DNA of 64,000 nucleotides from SB21 sp964415295. Lineage in GTDB: Bacteria > CLD3 > SB21. Under the pieces are notes generated by a model, which did not search any database, had not been told where the DNA came from, and saw nothing but the letters and a program-made list of their open reading frames with translations. Shown in pieces: positions 24,618 through 33,466 of the stretch (its first letter is position 1; the number at the start of each line of letters is the position of its first letter). Position numbers and translations under genes: made by a program. The stretch is from assembly GCA_964415295.1 (NCBI GenBank), contig CAYPYN010000001.1:496001-560000 (forward strand). Direction: 5' to 3'.

Positions 24618-25109
24618 TCAATTGTGAATTTTAGTGACCATGTCGGACAGTAAATTGGCCTGGGCCAGTTTTTCATCGGCCAGTTTCTGCATGAATTCAC
24701 GCACATCCGCCGTGTCGGCCACGGAAGCCTGAAAAACGTACTGATTGTACATATCGTGGATCTCGCGCAGATCGAGCGAAAGACGAACTCCGAACTCATC
24801 GTGGAAAACGAATTCCGGCTTCACCGGTTCATGCCCTCCGGCATCGACGATATGCTGACGCAGCGAGTCGATCAGGACCGCTTGCCTGGAGAGAAATGTA
24901 TTGAGTTTTTCTTTCAAATAGGGATACCGGACGTCGCTGATAACCACGCGCACATGTTCGTATACCTTTACTTCGTGGGCGTAAAAATCATGGAGCAACG
25001 CGTGCAATTCCCTGTGATTGGTCTTACCGGGAAAGGTCCGATCCCACCAATCCAATAATTTATCGAGTGTTTTTCCCGCACCGGTCGTGTCTTGTTGTAT
25101 ATGAGCCAT
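24618..25109 (-). CDS. Predicted helical-bundle protein of unknown function
   Basis: 163 residues, soluble, almost entirely helical, rich in His, Asp and Glu. Spaced residues such as RELHALLHDFYAHEVKVYEHV and LREIHDMYNQYVFQASV recall a four-helix ferritin- or hemerythrin-like bundle that could bind metal, but I cannot align it to a family. It is the first gene of a minus-strand unit (this gene, PurE-like, glycosyltransferase, accA), ending 6 bp before the PurE-like start. Confidence 0.55.
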   Translation of the reverse strand: MAHIQQDTTGAGKTLDKLLDWWDRTFPGKTNHRELHALLHDFYAHEVKVYEHVRVVISDVRYPYLKEKLNTFLSRQAVLIDSLRQHIVDAGGHEPVKPEFVFHDEFGVRLSLDLREIHDMYNQYVFQASVADTADVREFMQKLADEKLAQANLLSDMVTKIHN

Positions 25110-25288
25110 ATGAATTCCTTCGTGTAATTTTGAACATGCGCAATTTAAATCAATTTTGAAAACCTTGCAAGAAGTATCTCAGGACGAGACCCGACCCGGC
25201 GACGGTCATGGTCTGCAAGAATTGTCAGATCGGCCGACGGGCGAAATCAATAATTGACCGGCTTGGATAATATTATTATACTCAAAAC

Positions 25289-26458
25289 ATGCATCCCCTT
25301 GAAAAGTTATCACAAAAATCCGAACGGCTGGTGATCGGACTCAATTCGGGTACGTCCATGGATTCCATGGATATCGGCCTGGTTCTGATCGAAGGCTCGG
25401 GACCTTCCGCAAAACTTCAGCTTAAACTCCATAATCATTTTCTTTTTCCGGAAGGTTTCAAAGAACATGTACTAAAGATCACCGAAAAAGGCGACGTCAA
25501 GGATCTGTCGCAGCTGCATGTTCTGGTCGGCCGAATCTTTGCTCGTACGGTCAATCAGTTCATACAGCTGCTGGGGCTTTCACCGGATGATATCGACGCC
25601 ATCGGTTCCCACGGACAAACGATCTGCCATCACCCGCAAGTAGAGAACCTGTTCAGATATCATGTTCACTCAACTTTGCAGATCGGCGATCCGTCTGTGA
25701 TTGCTCAGGAAACTGGCATCCTGACCGTAGGCGATTTTCGCGCGGCCGATGTGGCCGCCGGGGGAAGCGGAGCGCCGCTTACCCCGTACCTGGACCATAT
25801 TCTCTTCCGAAGCGACTCGAAGAACCGTGGTGTTCTGAATATCGGAGGCATTGCCAATTTTACGATCCTGGAAAAGAACGGCCCGATGGAAACCATCACG
25901 GCCTTCGACACGGGCCCGGGCAATATGATGATCGACTACGCCGCACAGAAATTCTTCGACGCACCCTGCGACAAAGACGGAGAGATCGCGCGTTCCTCAT
26001 CTGTACATGAAGAGCTTTTGGAGGAACTGATGCGGCATCCGTATTTGATGCAAGCTCTGCCGAAATCCACCGGGCGCGAAGTATTCGGGCCGCACTATTG
26101 CCAGCATCTGTTCGCACATTATCCCCGTCTTGCACCGGAAGAGTGGATCGCCGCATTCACGGAATTCACAGCCCGTTCGATCTATGATCAGTACCGGCGT
26201 TTTGCCAAGGCACCGTGGGACGAACTCATCGTCAGCGGCGGCGGCGCGCGGAATGTCTTTCTGATGGAACGCCTGCGTTTTCACTTCAAAGAAGCGGATG
26301 TCAAATTATCGTCGGATTTTAATATCCCGACGGATGCCAAGGAGGCCATCCTTTTTGCATTACTGGCCAACGAAGCCGTTTGCGGCGTTCCGGCCAATAT
26401 GCCTCACGTGACCGGCGCGCAGAAAAAAGCGGTGCTTGGGAAAATCTGTTTACCATAG
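25289..26458 (+). CDS. anmK: Anhydro-N-acetylmuramic acid kinase
   Basis: 389 residues, standard length. Hallmarks: GLNSGTSMDSMDIGLV, GSHGQTICHHP, LQIGDPSVIAQETGI, GDFRAADVAAGGSGAPLTPYLD, VLNIGGIANFT, AFDTGPGNMMIDY and LIVSGGGARNVFLMERL. It phosphorylates and opens 1,6-anhydro-MurNAc from peptidoglycan turnover, giving MurNAc-6-phosphate. No murQ or N-acetylglucosaminidase is adjacent. The next small gene follows after 18 bp. Confidence 0.96.
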   Translation: MHPLEKLSQKSERLVIGLNSGTSMDSMDIGLVLIEGSGPSAKLQLKLHNHFLFPEGFKEHVLKITEKGDVKDLSQLHVLVGRIFARTVNQFIQLLGLSPDDIDAIGSHGQTICHHPQVENLFRYHVHSTLQIGDPSVIAQETGILTVGDFRAADVAAGGSGAPLTPYLDHILFRSDSKNRGVLNIGGIANFTILEKNGPMETITAFDTGPGNMMIDYAAQKFFDAPCDKDGEIARSSSVHEELLEELMRHPYLMQALPKSTGREVFGPHYCQHLFAHYPRLAPEEWIAAFTEFTARSIYDQYRRFAKAPWDELIVSGGGARNVFLMERLRFHFKEADVKLSSDFNIPTDAKEAILFALLANEAVCGVPANMPHVTGAQKKAVLGKICLP

Positions 26459-26476
26459 AAGCCACCAACAGTAATC

Positions 26477-26776
26477 ATGAAAAAAAACGACGAAAGAATC
26501 CTCACTTTGCATCCAACCGGGAAAGCCGGCGTGCGGATCTCTGTGGACAAATATGAAATCATCAAAGAAGCTATCATCCAAGTTCTCAGGAAGAGAAAGA
26601 TCCTGACGTTCGAAGACCTGGCCGATGAAGTGGTCCGCCTGCTCGAAGTGAACTTCGACGGCTCAGTGCTGTGGTATTACACGACGGTGAAACTTGACCT
26701 GGAGGCACGCAAGATCATCGAACGCATCCCGGGTTCCCGTCCGCAGCAGATTAAACTCGGAAAAGAATTCAAATAA
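26477..26776 (+). CDS. Small DUF6958-like winged-helix-type protein
   Basis: 99 residues, basic. GKAGVRISVDKYEIIKEAII, LTFEDLADEVVRLLE, FDGSVLWYYTTVKLDLEARK and IERIPG resemble a small uncharacterised family (I believe DUF6958) with a helix-turn-helix-like core. It might bind DNA, but that is inference. It sits between anmK (18 bp) and the acetyltransferase gene (21 bp), in the same direction, so it is probably co-transcribed. Confidence 0.65.
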   Translation: MKKNDERILTLHPTGKAGVRISVDKYEIIKEAIIQVLRKRKILTFEDLADEVVRLLEVNFDGSVLWYYTTVKLDLEARKIIERIPGSRPQQIKLGKEFK

Positions 26777-26797
26777 CTATTTGAGGGCCCTTTTTTC

Positions 26798-27433
26798 ATG
26801 TTAGGACCGAATCCCCTGACCATGTTTCCGTTGCAAGGCATCCAGAGCCTTTGCTTCCTCAAGAACATCATTTCTTCTCCCAATATTACCGTTGGCGACT
26901 ATTCCTACTACGACGATTTTGAAACGGTGGAAAATTTTAAGAAGAACGTGAAATACCATTTCGAATTCACCGGCGACAAACTCATCATCGGCAAATTCTG
27001 CCAGATCGCTTCGGGTGTGGAGTTCATCATGAATGGCGGGAATCATTTGCTCGATGCCGTGTCAACTTTTCCGTTCGCCGTTTTCGGGAACGGCTGGGAA
27101 AAGGCTATGGAAGGAAAGAGTTATCCCTACCGCGGCGATACCGTCATCGGTAATGACGTGTGGATAGGCTACCGCTCGCTCATCATGCCCGGCGTTAAGA
27201 TCGGCGACGGCGTCGTGATCGCCACGGCCTCCGTCGTGACCAAAGACATTCCGCCTTATTCGATCGTAGGCGGCAATCCGGCCGCGGTCATCCGCCGCCG
27301 CTTCAGCGAGGCCGATATTGCCAGATTACTTGAGATCCGATGGTGGAACTGGGATCCCGCCAAGATCACCAGAAATGTGACCGCGTTGACATCCAACGAT
27401 GTTGACGCTCTTGAACGGATCGCTAATTCTTAA
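26798..27433 (+). CDS. Vat-type xenobiotic acetyltransferase (streptogramin A acetyltransferase family)
   Basis: 211 residues. The left-handed beta-helix protein matches Vat enzymes along its whole length: GPNPLTMFPLQG at the N-terminus, TVGDYSYYDD, KLIIGKFCQIASGVEFIMNGGNH, FGNGWEK, GDTVIGNDVWIGYRSLIMPGVKIGDG, YSIVGGNPAAVIRRRF and IRWWNWD. His83 in NGGNH is the catalytic base position. It transfers acetyl from acetyl-CoA to a hydroxyl, in Vat enzymes that of group A streptogramins. Chromosomal homologues are common, and resistance is not shown by sequence alone. The neighbours are housekeeping genes and no mobile element is near. Confidence 0.9.
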   Translation: MLGPNPLTMFPLQGIQSLCFLKNIISSPNITVGDYSYYDDFETVENFKKNVKYHFEFTGDKLIIGKFCQIASGVEFIMNGGNHLLDAVSTFPFAVFGNGWEKAMEGKSYPYRGDTVIGNDVWIGYRSLIMPGVKIGDGVVIATASVVTKDIPPYSIVGGNPAAVIRRRFSEADIARLLEIRWWNWDPAKITRNVTALTSNDVDALERIANS

Positions 27434-27444
27434 CGGAAAACGAC

Positions 27445-29337
27445 ATGCCCAAAGAGAAGATCCTGATCATCGATTTTGACAGTACGTTCGTGACCGTGGA
27501 GTCGCTGGACGAACTCGCGGACATTGCGCTTCGCGGACATGCGCGCCGCGAGAAGATCCTGAAAGAGATCCGGGAGATCACGCGGCTTGGTATGGAAGGG
27601 AAACTGGCTTTCAAAGATTCGCTGAAGAAAAGGCTGGCCCTCTTTTCGGCCAATAAGGCTCATGTGCAGGAATTGATCCGTTTGTTACGGAATTCCGTCA
27701 CGCCGTCGGTCATACGTAATAAAGATTTCTTCAGGCGTTTTGCCGACCACATCTATATCGTGTCAGGCGGTTTCACGGACTACATCGCGCCCGTAATGGA
27801 GGATTTTGGCATATCCCCATCGCACGTGCTGGCTAACAATTTTACCTACCGGCGGTCCGGCAAGATCACCGGGTTTGATAAAAAGAATCCGCTCGCACGC
27901 TCCGGAGGAAAGCCGGAAGCCATTGCGGCGATGCGGTTCAAAAAGGACGTTTATGTCATAGGCGACGGCATGACCGATTACGAGATCAGGGAAAAAGGAT
28001 TGTGCCGGCAATTTATCGCCTTCACGGAGAATGTACACCGCGGAAAAGTGGCCGAACTGGCCGATCTCGTTTGCCCCACTTTTGACGACGTACTTTTCCG
28101 TCTGGATCTGCCGCGCCGCTATTCTTACCCCAAGAACAGGATCAAGGCGCTTCTGCTGGAGAATATTCACCCCGCCGCGTCGGACATCCTCTCCAAAGAA
28201 GGTTACCATGTGGAGGCCTTGCCGCAGGCTCTGAATCATGATGAATTGCGCCACCGGTTGGAGGACATCAATATACTCGGCATTCGTTCCAAGACGGAAC
28301 TGACACCGGAACTGCTCAGGCACGCTCCGAAACTCATGGCGATCGGTGTATTTGCGATCGGGACCAATCAGGTCCACCTTCAGAGCGCGGCCGAACATGG
28401 TATTCCTGTATTCAACGCGCCGCACAGCAGCACGCGCAGTGTGGCGGAACTTGTACTCGGATATATTTTTGCGCTCTCGCGGCAATTGACCCAGCGAAAC
28501 AGAGAATTACACGACGGCATCTGGTCCAAACTGGCCAAAGGGGCATACGAGATACGCGGCAAGAAGCTCGGCATCATCGGCTACGGCAATATCGGTTCAT
28601 CCCTCTCCGTTCTCGCCGAAGCGCTCGGCATGACGGTGTATTTCTACGACATTCAGGAAAAACTCGCCCTTGGTAACGCGGTTCGCTGCCATAGCCTCCA
28701 GGAGGTGCTCCGTTCATGCGATATTATTACGCTTCACGTGGACGGGCGAAAGGAGAACAAGGATCTGATCGGCCCTGCGGAATTTGACGCCATGAAAGAC
28801 GGCGTACTTTTCATCAATGCGAGCCGCGGAACGGTCGTAGATGTGGCCGCGTTAAGCCAATCGCTTCGATCGGCCAAAGTGCGCGGCGCGGCTCTCGATG
28901 TATTCCCGCACGAACCCAAAAGCAACAAAGAGGTTTTCGAATCGCCGTTGCGTGAACTGGATAACGTCATTCTCACGCCTCACATCGGGGCGAGCACGGA
29001 AGAAGCGCAAAAGAATATCGGCGATTACGTGGCCGCCAAATGCATCTCTTTTGTCAATACCGGCAACACCATGCTGAGCGTCAATTTCCCTCAGCTGCAG
29101 CTGCCCGAACAGCGCCACGCACACCGTATCATCCATATTCACCAAAACCTGCCGGGCGTTCTGTCCAAGATCAACGGCATCATCGCCCACTACCGGATCA
29201 ATATCGAAGGACAGTATCTCAAAACGAACGATAATATCGGTTACGTCATTACGGACGTGGCCGCAGAGTACCCGAAGGAACTAGTCAAAGAGTTGAAACA
29301 AATACCGGAAACGATAAGACTACGAATGCTTTATTAA
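27445..29337 (+). CDS. Fusion of phosphoserine phosphatase (SerB) and D-3-phosphoglycerate dehydrogenase (SerA)
   Basis: 630 residues. Residues 1 to about 215 are a HAD phosphatase: DFDSTF (Asp10, Asp12), the VSGGFTDY loop and GDGMTDYE. Residues about 225-545 are a D-isomer 2-hydroxyacid dehydrogenase: substrate domain, NAD site LGIIGYGNIGSSLSVLA, INASRGTVVD, and LTPHIGASTEEAQ with the catalytic His. A C-terminal ACT domain (about 555-630, IIHIHQNLPGVLSKINGII) is the likely serine-feedback site. It therefore carries the first and third steps of phosphorylated serine synthesis. The second-step aminotransferase gene follows after 34 bp. It starts 11 bp after the acetyltransferase gene. Confidence 0.93.
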   Translation: MPKEKILIIDFDSTFVTVESLDELADIALRGHARREKILKEIREITRLGMEGKLAFKDSLKKRLALFSANKAHVQELIRLLRNSVTPSVIRNKDFFRRFADHIYIVSGGFTDYIAPVMEDFGISPSHVLANNFTYRRSGKITGFDKKNPLARSGGKPEAIAAMRFKKDVYVIGDGMTDYEIREKGLCRQFIAFTENVHRGKVAELADLVCPTFDDVLFRLDLPRRYSYPKNRIKALLLENIHPAASDILSKEGYHVEALPQALNHDELRHRLEDINILGIRSKTELTPELLRHAPKLMAIGVFAIGTNQVHLQSAAEHGIPVFNAPHSSTRSVAELVLGYIFALSRQLTQRNRELHDGIWSKLAKGAYEIRGKKLGIIGYGNIGSSLSVLAEALGMTVYFYDIQEKLALGNAVRCHSLQEVLRSCDIITLHVDGRKENKDLIGPAEFDAMKDGVLFINASRGTVVDVAALSQSLRSAKVRGAALDVFPHEPKSNKEVFESPLRELDNVILTPHIGASTEEAQKNIGDYVAAKCISFVNTGNTMLSVNFPQLQLPEQRHAHRIIHIHQNLPGVLSKINGIIAHYRINIEGQYLKTNDNIGYVITDVAAEYPKELVKELKQIPETIRLRMLY

Positions 29338-29365
29338 TGAATAATGAGTAATGAATAATGTTCAA
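29335..29365. repeat. AATGAATAATGAGTAATG-type repeat after the serB-serA fusion
   Basis: Tandem AATGAATAATG/AGTAATG units begin at the stop codon. The same sequence forms both arms of the hairpin at 42393-42461. Confidence 0.55.
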
Positions 29366-29371
29366 TGAAAA

Positions 29372-30457
29372 ATGTTTAACGATATGATCTACTTTACCGC
29401 GGGCCCTTCACAAATTTATCCCACTTTGCCTCAGCATATTCGGGAAGCGATGCAGAACGGGATAGGATCCATTTCTCACCGCGGAAAAGAATTCAAGCGG
29501 ATCTATGAAGAAGCGGTCAACCGCCTGCGTACGTTACTGAGCATCCCCGCTGATCACGACATATTCTTTTTGTCTTCAGCTACGGAATGCTGGGAAAGGA
29601 TCCTCGAAAACTGCGTGGAGCGGTCGTCGCATCACCTGGTTACCGGGGCTTTCGGAGCCAAGTTCTACGACGCCGCAATTGCGCTTAAGAAACAATCCTC
29701 TCAATCGCGTGTTCCCGACGGGGACGGGATCGATATAAGCCGCACTGAGATCAAACCTGATACAGAACTCATTGCCGTTACTCAAAACGAATCGGCCACA
29801 GGCGTCACCATGCCGCCGGAAGACATTAAGAAACTGACACAAAAATTTCCGGAGAAACTCATCGCCGTAGACTGCGTGTCCTCCCTGCCGTATGTGGATC
29901 TGGATTATGCTTCGCTCGACGCCGTCTATGTTTCGGTTCAAAAAGGGTTCGGTATGCCGGCAGGGCTGGCTATTCTGATCCTGAGCCCGCGCGCGATCGC
30001 CAAATCGGCGGAAATGCAAAAGAAGGGAATTTATACGGGAGGCTACAGGGACTTTGTGACCATGCAGTCATTGGGGCGGGAATTCCAGACGTACGAAACG
30101 CCCAACGTTCTGAATCTTTATTTATTGAATTGTGTATTGAAGGACATGCTTGAGGCCGGAATTGGGAAGATCCGGGAGGAAACGGAACAAAAGCATCGGA
30201 TACTCGGGCAATTGATCGCGGATCATCCCAAGCTGTCTTATTTCGTCAGGGATCCGCAGATACGTTCTAAAACCGTCAACGTGATTACCGTCGAGGGCGG
30301 CTCGGTCGCTTTGATCTCAACAATGAAAAACCGGGGATTTGAGATCGGATCGGGTTACGGGCAACACAAAGACTCTACGATACGGATCACTAACTTTCCG
30401 GCACATAACCTGGACGACATGCAACGCTTGATAGAAACCATTCAAAACGAGTTGTGA
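29372..30457 (+). CDS. Class V aminotransferase, probable phosphoserine aminotransferase
   Basis: 361 residues; start at ATG 29372 or ATG 29384 (MIYFTAGPSQIYP, the typical SerC-like N-terminus). PLP-binding Lys191 lies in SVQKGFGMPAGL; SISHRGKEFKRIYEEA and IAVDCVSSLPY are also family features. Specificity cannot be proved by sequence alone, since class V also contains alanine-glyoxylate and other transaminases. The position directly after the serB-serA fusion argues for conversion of 3-phosphohydroxypyruvate to phosphoserine with glutamate. No clear ribosome site: the upstream region is the AATGAATAATG repeat. Confidence 0.85.
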   Translation: MFNDMIYFTAGPSQIYPTLPQHIREAMQNGIGSISHRGKEFKRIYEEAVNRLRTLLSIPADHDIFFLSSATECWERILENCVERSSHHLVTGAFGAKFYDAAIALKKQSSQSRVPDGDGIDISRTEIKPDTELIAVTQNESATGVTMPPEDIKKLTQKFPEKLIAVDCVSSLPYVDLDYASLDAVYVSVQKGFGMPAGLAILILSPRAIAKSAEMQKKGIYTGGYRDFVTMQSLGREFQTYETPNVLNLYLLNCVLKDMLEAGIGKIREETEQKHRILGQLIADHPKLSYFVRDPQIRSKTVNVITVEGGSVALISTMKNRGFEIGSGYGQHKDSTIRITNFPAHNLDDMQRLIETIQNEL

Positions 30458-30464
30458 GGATATC

Positions 30465-30887
30465 ATGGCTGAACTAAAAACAAAGAAAAACAAAAACAGC
30501 GTAACCGGATTTTTGAAAGGCGTTGAGAACGAACAAAAACGGAAAGATTGTTTCGATCTTCTTAAGCTTATGACTGAAGCTACCGGTTCCAGGCCCGTGA
30601 TGTGGGGTGATGCCATTGTCGGCTTTGGAGATTACCATTATAAATCAACCAGCGGCCGGGAAGGCGATTGGTTCGCCGCCGGTTTTTCTCCCCGAAAACA
30701 GAATATCTCCCTCTATCTGATGGGAGGGTATAAATTCCCTGATCTCTTGAAGAAATTAGGCAAATATAAAACAGGCGGATCGTGCCTGTATATCAGCAAA
30801 TTAAGCGATATTAATGTAAAGGTATTGAAAGATCTTATTAAGAAATCCAACGCCGCATTAGCGAAAAAAGTGAGGACTGAAAAATGA
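30465..30887 (+). CDS. DUF1801 domain protein
   Basis: 140 residues. EQKRKDCFDLLKLM, GSRPVMWGDAIVGFGDYHYK and FSPRKQNISLYLM are the core of the DUF1801/YdhG-like family, small soluble alpha/beta proteins of unknown function (frataxin-like fold). It follows the aminotransferase by 7 bp and overlaps the hydrolase start by 4 bp (ATGA). Confidence 0.85.
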   Translation: MAELKTKKNKNSVTGFLKGVENEQKRKDCFDLLKLMTEATGSRPVMWGDAIVGFGDYHYKSTSGREGDWFAAGFSPRKQNISLYLMGGYKFPDLLKKLGKYKTGGSCLYISKLSDINVKVLKDLIKKSNAALAKKVRTEK

Positions 30888-31738
30888 AAACATTTATGGT
30901 CGTAGCGCTTTTTCTCTTCCTGGCTTGTAATCCCAAGACCGATCAGCAAAAGATCACTTCGCCGCTTCATTATACGTTGACCGGTTCCGGTACGCAGACA
31001 TTGGTCTTCGTTCACGGCTGGTGCATCAACGGATCGTATTGGGATCCTCAGGTAGAAGCCTTCAAAGACCGCTATCGGGTCCTTACTATCGATCTGGCAG
31101 GACACGGGAAATCCAAAGTTCAGCGAACCGATTGGACCATACAGAATTACGCCAACGACGTAGCCGAACTCATCACACAGCTGAAACTCGAGAGCGTGAT
31201 CCTTATCGGTCATTCGATGTCCGGAAATGTCAACCTGTTGGTACATGATAAGATCTCGGATCGCGTGGCGGGCTTCGTCGGCATCGATAACCTTCATGAA
31301 CTTGGAAAAGAATTCACCGATTCCTCCAGGGCCGAAGGGGAGATTTTCCTGAAAATGATGGAAACCAATTTCAAGGCGACCGCGCCGCTGTTCGCCAACT
31401 TTTTATTCAGCCCGACGACCGACAGTACGGTTCGATCCAGAGTGATGAACGACATCATGACGGCCGATACGATCCGGGCCGCGGCTACTTTACGAAGTCT
31501 ATTCACCGAATCCCAAAAAGAAAGCGTCTATTCGAAAAAATTGAAGGTGCCGCTCGTACTGGTCAATTCGGATATGTTTCCTGTCAACGACTCCTTGCTT
31601 ACAAAAAATGCCGGCCGCGGTTACAAAGTGTTCCTCGTTCACGGCACCGGTCACTACCCGATGATCGAAGCGCCGCAAGAGTTCAATCAGAGACTGTCAG
31701 AAGCTTTGGATTATATCGGCCGTTTTAAAAAGGATTGA
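30884..31738 (+). CDS. Alpha/beta-hydrolase lipoprotein
   Basis: 284 residues. N-terminal type II signal peptide with lipobox LFLAC (Cys15). Alpha/beta-hydrolase fold: VFVHGWCINGSYWD (oxyanion HG), nucleophile elbow GHSMSGN (Ser in GxSxxG), an acid around VNSDMFPVND, and catalytic His in VHGTGHYPMIE. It is probably an esterase or lipase-like enzyme tethered to the membrane and facing the periplasm. The substrate is unknown. It is translationally coupled to the DUF1801 gene and convergent with the GNAT gene 4 bp away. Confidence 0.87.
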   Translation: MKTFMVVALFLFLACNPKTDQQKITSPLHYTLTGSGTQTLVFVHGWCINGSYWDPQVEAFKDRYRVLTIDLAGHGKSKVQRTDWTIQNYANDVAELITQLKLESVILIGHSMSGNVNLLVHDKISDRVAGFVGIDNLHELGKEFTDSSRAEGEIFLKMMETNFKATAPLFANFLFSPTTDSTVRSRVMNDIMTADTIRAAATLRSLFTESQKESVYSKKLKVPLVLVNSDMFPVNDSLLTKNAGRGYKVFLVHGTGHYPMIEAPQEFNQRLSEALDYIGRFKKD

Positions 31739-31741
31739 CCT

Positions 31742-32272
31742 CTATTCCGCATATTCAGCGGCGGTCAACAAATACGATGGGTGCTGCAACCCTGTGGGCG
31801 CGTAATATTCATCATGCGTATAGTGAAAACCTATCTTCAGAAGCAGCTTCCGTGACGCATCATTCTTTGGATTATGACCGGCAAACAGGGCCTTCGCGTC
31901 AAGCCGGGTAAAAGCATATTTCATAACCGTAAGAGCGGCCTCAGCCGCATAGCCGTGTCCCCACTGGCTGGCACATAAATGAACTCCCAATTCCAGAATT
32001 CCTTCTTCCGGTTTGTAAGGGCGCACTCCGCAACATCCGATAAATTGAGCGTCAGCTAAAAGAAAAACGGGCCAATACTGCAGACCGAATCGTCTCTCCG
32101 TTTCAATTTCTTTAGACAAACGTTCCGCCACCTGCACGGATGTGAGTTGGCCGCGCGCATCGATCCATCGCGTGACCCTTTCATCCCCCCACAATTGCAT
32201 GGCCAACGGCAAATCCTCATTAGCCCAAATACGAAATCCCAGGCGGCCGGATGTGAGAAAGTAGGAACTCAT
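31742..32272 (-). CDS. GNAT N-acetyltransferase (RimJ/RimL type)
   Basis: 176 residues. TSGRLGFRIWANEDLPLAMQLWG, LGVHLCASQWGHGYAAEAALTVMKYAF (acetyl-CoA site, QWGHGYA) and NPKNDASRKLLLKIGF are typical of Acetyltransf_3/RimJ-like proteins that acetylate amines or protein N-termini. The start overlaps the YdeI-like stop by 4 bp. Third of three overlapping minus-strand genes. Confidence 0.88.
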   Translation of the reverse strand: MSSYFLTSGRLGFRIWANEDLPLAMQLWGDERVTRWIDARGQLTSVQVAERLSKEIETERRFGLQYWPVFLLADAQFIGCCGVRPYKPEEGILELGVHLCASQWGHGYAAEAALTVMKYAFTRLDAKALFAGHNPKNDASRKLLLKIGFHYTHDEYYAPTGLQHPSYLLTAAEYAE

Positions 32273-32856
32273 TTCTGTTTGTCACCGGACCGGCGGAGTT
32301 GTTTAACCTTAAGCCCGGAAGCGGAATCTTTGATCAGTTGTTCCAGCCTTTTCAGTCTTGTTTCTTCCTGTTTCGCACTCATGATCCACCACATGGCGGG
32401 CTTGCGGTATGACGGAGGCATGGAGCCAAAGAACGTCCAGGCTCTTTTATTTTTCTTGAACTGCGTTTCGTATTTCTTGTCCAGAGCGACGGCTTTGCGT
32501 TCGAACGAATAGATCTCCGATCGATGCTCCTCCCTTTTTTCAAAGGCCGCTAAGCCCGCCGGCTGCATCAGACCTGATTTTTTCAGTTCTTTTACGCGGC
32601 GGATATTGATCGCGCTCCAGTTGCTTTTTGGCCGGCGCGGCGTGAATCGGATCATATAGCTGATTGCATCGACGGATTTCCTGATCCCGTCGATCCAGCC
32701 GAAACAAAGCGCTTCGTCCACCGATTGCGGCCAGGTGATACTGGGAATGCCGGAGTCTTTTTTATAGTAGCCAACCCAGAGCTCCCCCGCCGATTCATGA
32801 TTTTTTTCAAGCCACTTTCGAAAATCGGATGGGGTTGGAAAAAACAGAGGCTTCAT
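32269..32856 (-). CDS. YdeI/OmpD-associated family protein
   Basis: 195 residues. FPTPSDFRKWLEKNHESAGELWVGYYKK, TWPQSVDEALCFGWIDGIRKS, RFTPRRPKSNWSAIN and FFGSMPPSYRKPAMWWIMSAKQEET are the hallmark blocks of this family, which is linked in enterobacteria to peptide tolerance but is of unknown biochemistry. It is soluble. ATGA overlaps on both sides couple it to two GNAT acetyltransferases. Confidence 0.9.
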   Translation of the reverse strand: MKPLFFPTPSDFRKWLEKNHESAGELWVGYYKKDSGIPSITWPQSVDEALCFGWIDGIRKSVDAISYMIRFTPRRPKSNWSAINIRRVKELKKSGLMQPAGLAAFEKREEHRSEIYSFERKAVALDKKYETQFKKNKRAWTFFGSMPPSYRKPAMWWIMSAKQEETRLKRLEQLIKDSASGLKVKQLRRSGDKQK

Positions 32857-33422
32857 AGTGATTGTTTTTTGAAATCTGAAGCAAGCAATGAATAGATGAA
32901 GCTGTCTAAGAATCGCCCGTTGAAATAGTAATTCTCTTTGAAATACGCCTCACGGACAAAACCGTTCTTCTCAAGGAACCGGATCGATGCCGCATTCGCC
33001 GGATTCACGTTAGCTTCAACGGAATGGAGTTGCATCGTACAAAACCCATAATCAAGAACCGGCTTCAGAGCCTCCTGCATCAGGCCCTGGCCCCAGTGAG
33101 CAGTATGAAGAAAATATCCGATCTCCGCGCGGTGATGTTCTTTGATGATCTTCCAGAATCCGATCGTGCCGATCAATTCCGGCTTTCCTTTGATCGAAAG
33201 CCCCCAGGTGATCGCTTCGTTCTTTTCAGCCGAGGAACGGATATTTGTGATCAGTTGCGCCGATTCCTCCAGTGAATTCATGAGCGGGCGATCCATGAAT
33301 TCCATCGCCTTCGGATCTGAGCGGAGCCGCAGCAGAGCTTCGGCGTCGGCAGGTTCTATATTTCGTAATTCCAGGCGTTCGGTGACGAGTACCGGGAAAG
33401 GATCAAAAACAAAGTTGAGCAT
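32853..33422 (-). CDS. GNAT N-acetyltransferase
   Basis: 189 residues, the RimJ/RimL-like Acetyltransf_3 pattern: TERLELRNIEPADAEALLRLR, AEIGYFLHTAHWGQGLMQEAL (acetyl-CoA loop) and VNPANAASIRFLEKNGFVREA. It shares layout but little sequence with the GNAT at 31742. First gene of the three-gene overlapping unit. Confidence 0.9.
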   Translation of the reverse strand: MLNFVFDPFPVLVTERLELRNIEPADAEALLRLRSDPKAMEFMDRPLMNSLEESAQLITNIRSSAEKNEAITWGLSIKGKPELIGTIGFWKIIKEHHRAEIGYFLHTAHWGQGLMQEALKPVLDYGFCTMQLHSVEANVNPANAASIRFLEKNGFVREAYFKENYYFNGRFLDSFIYSLLASDFKKQSL

Positions 33423-33466
33423 GTATTAAAACTAAATCACCGGCGTGAAATAGTAAAGAGTCAAAA

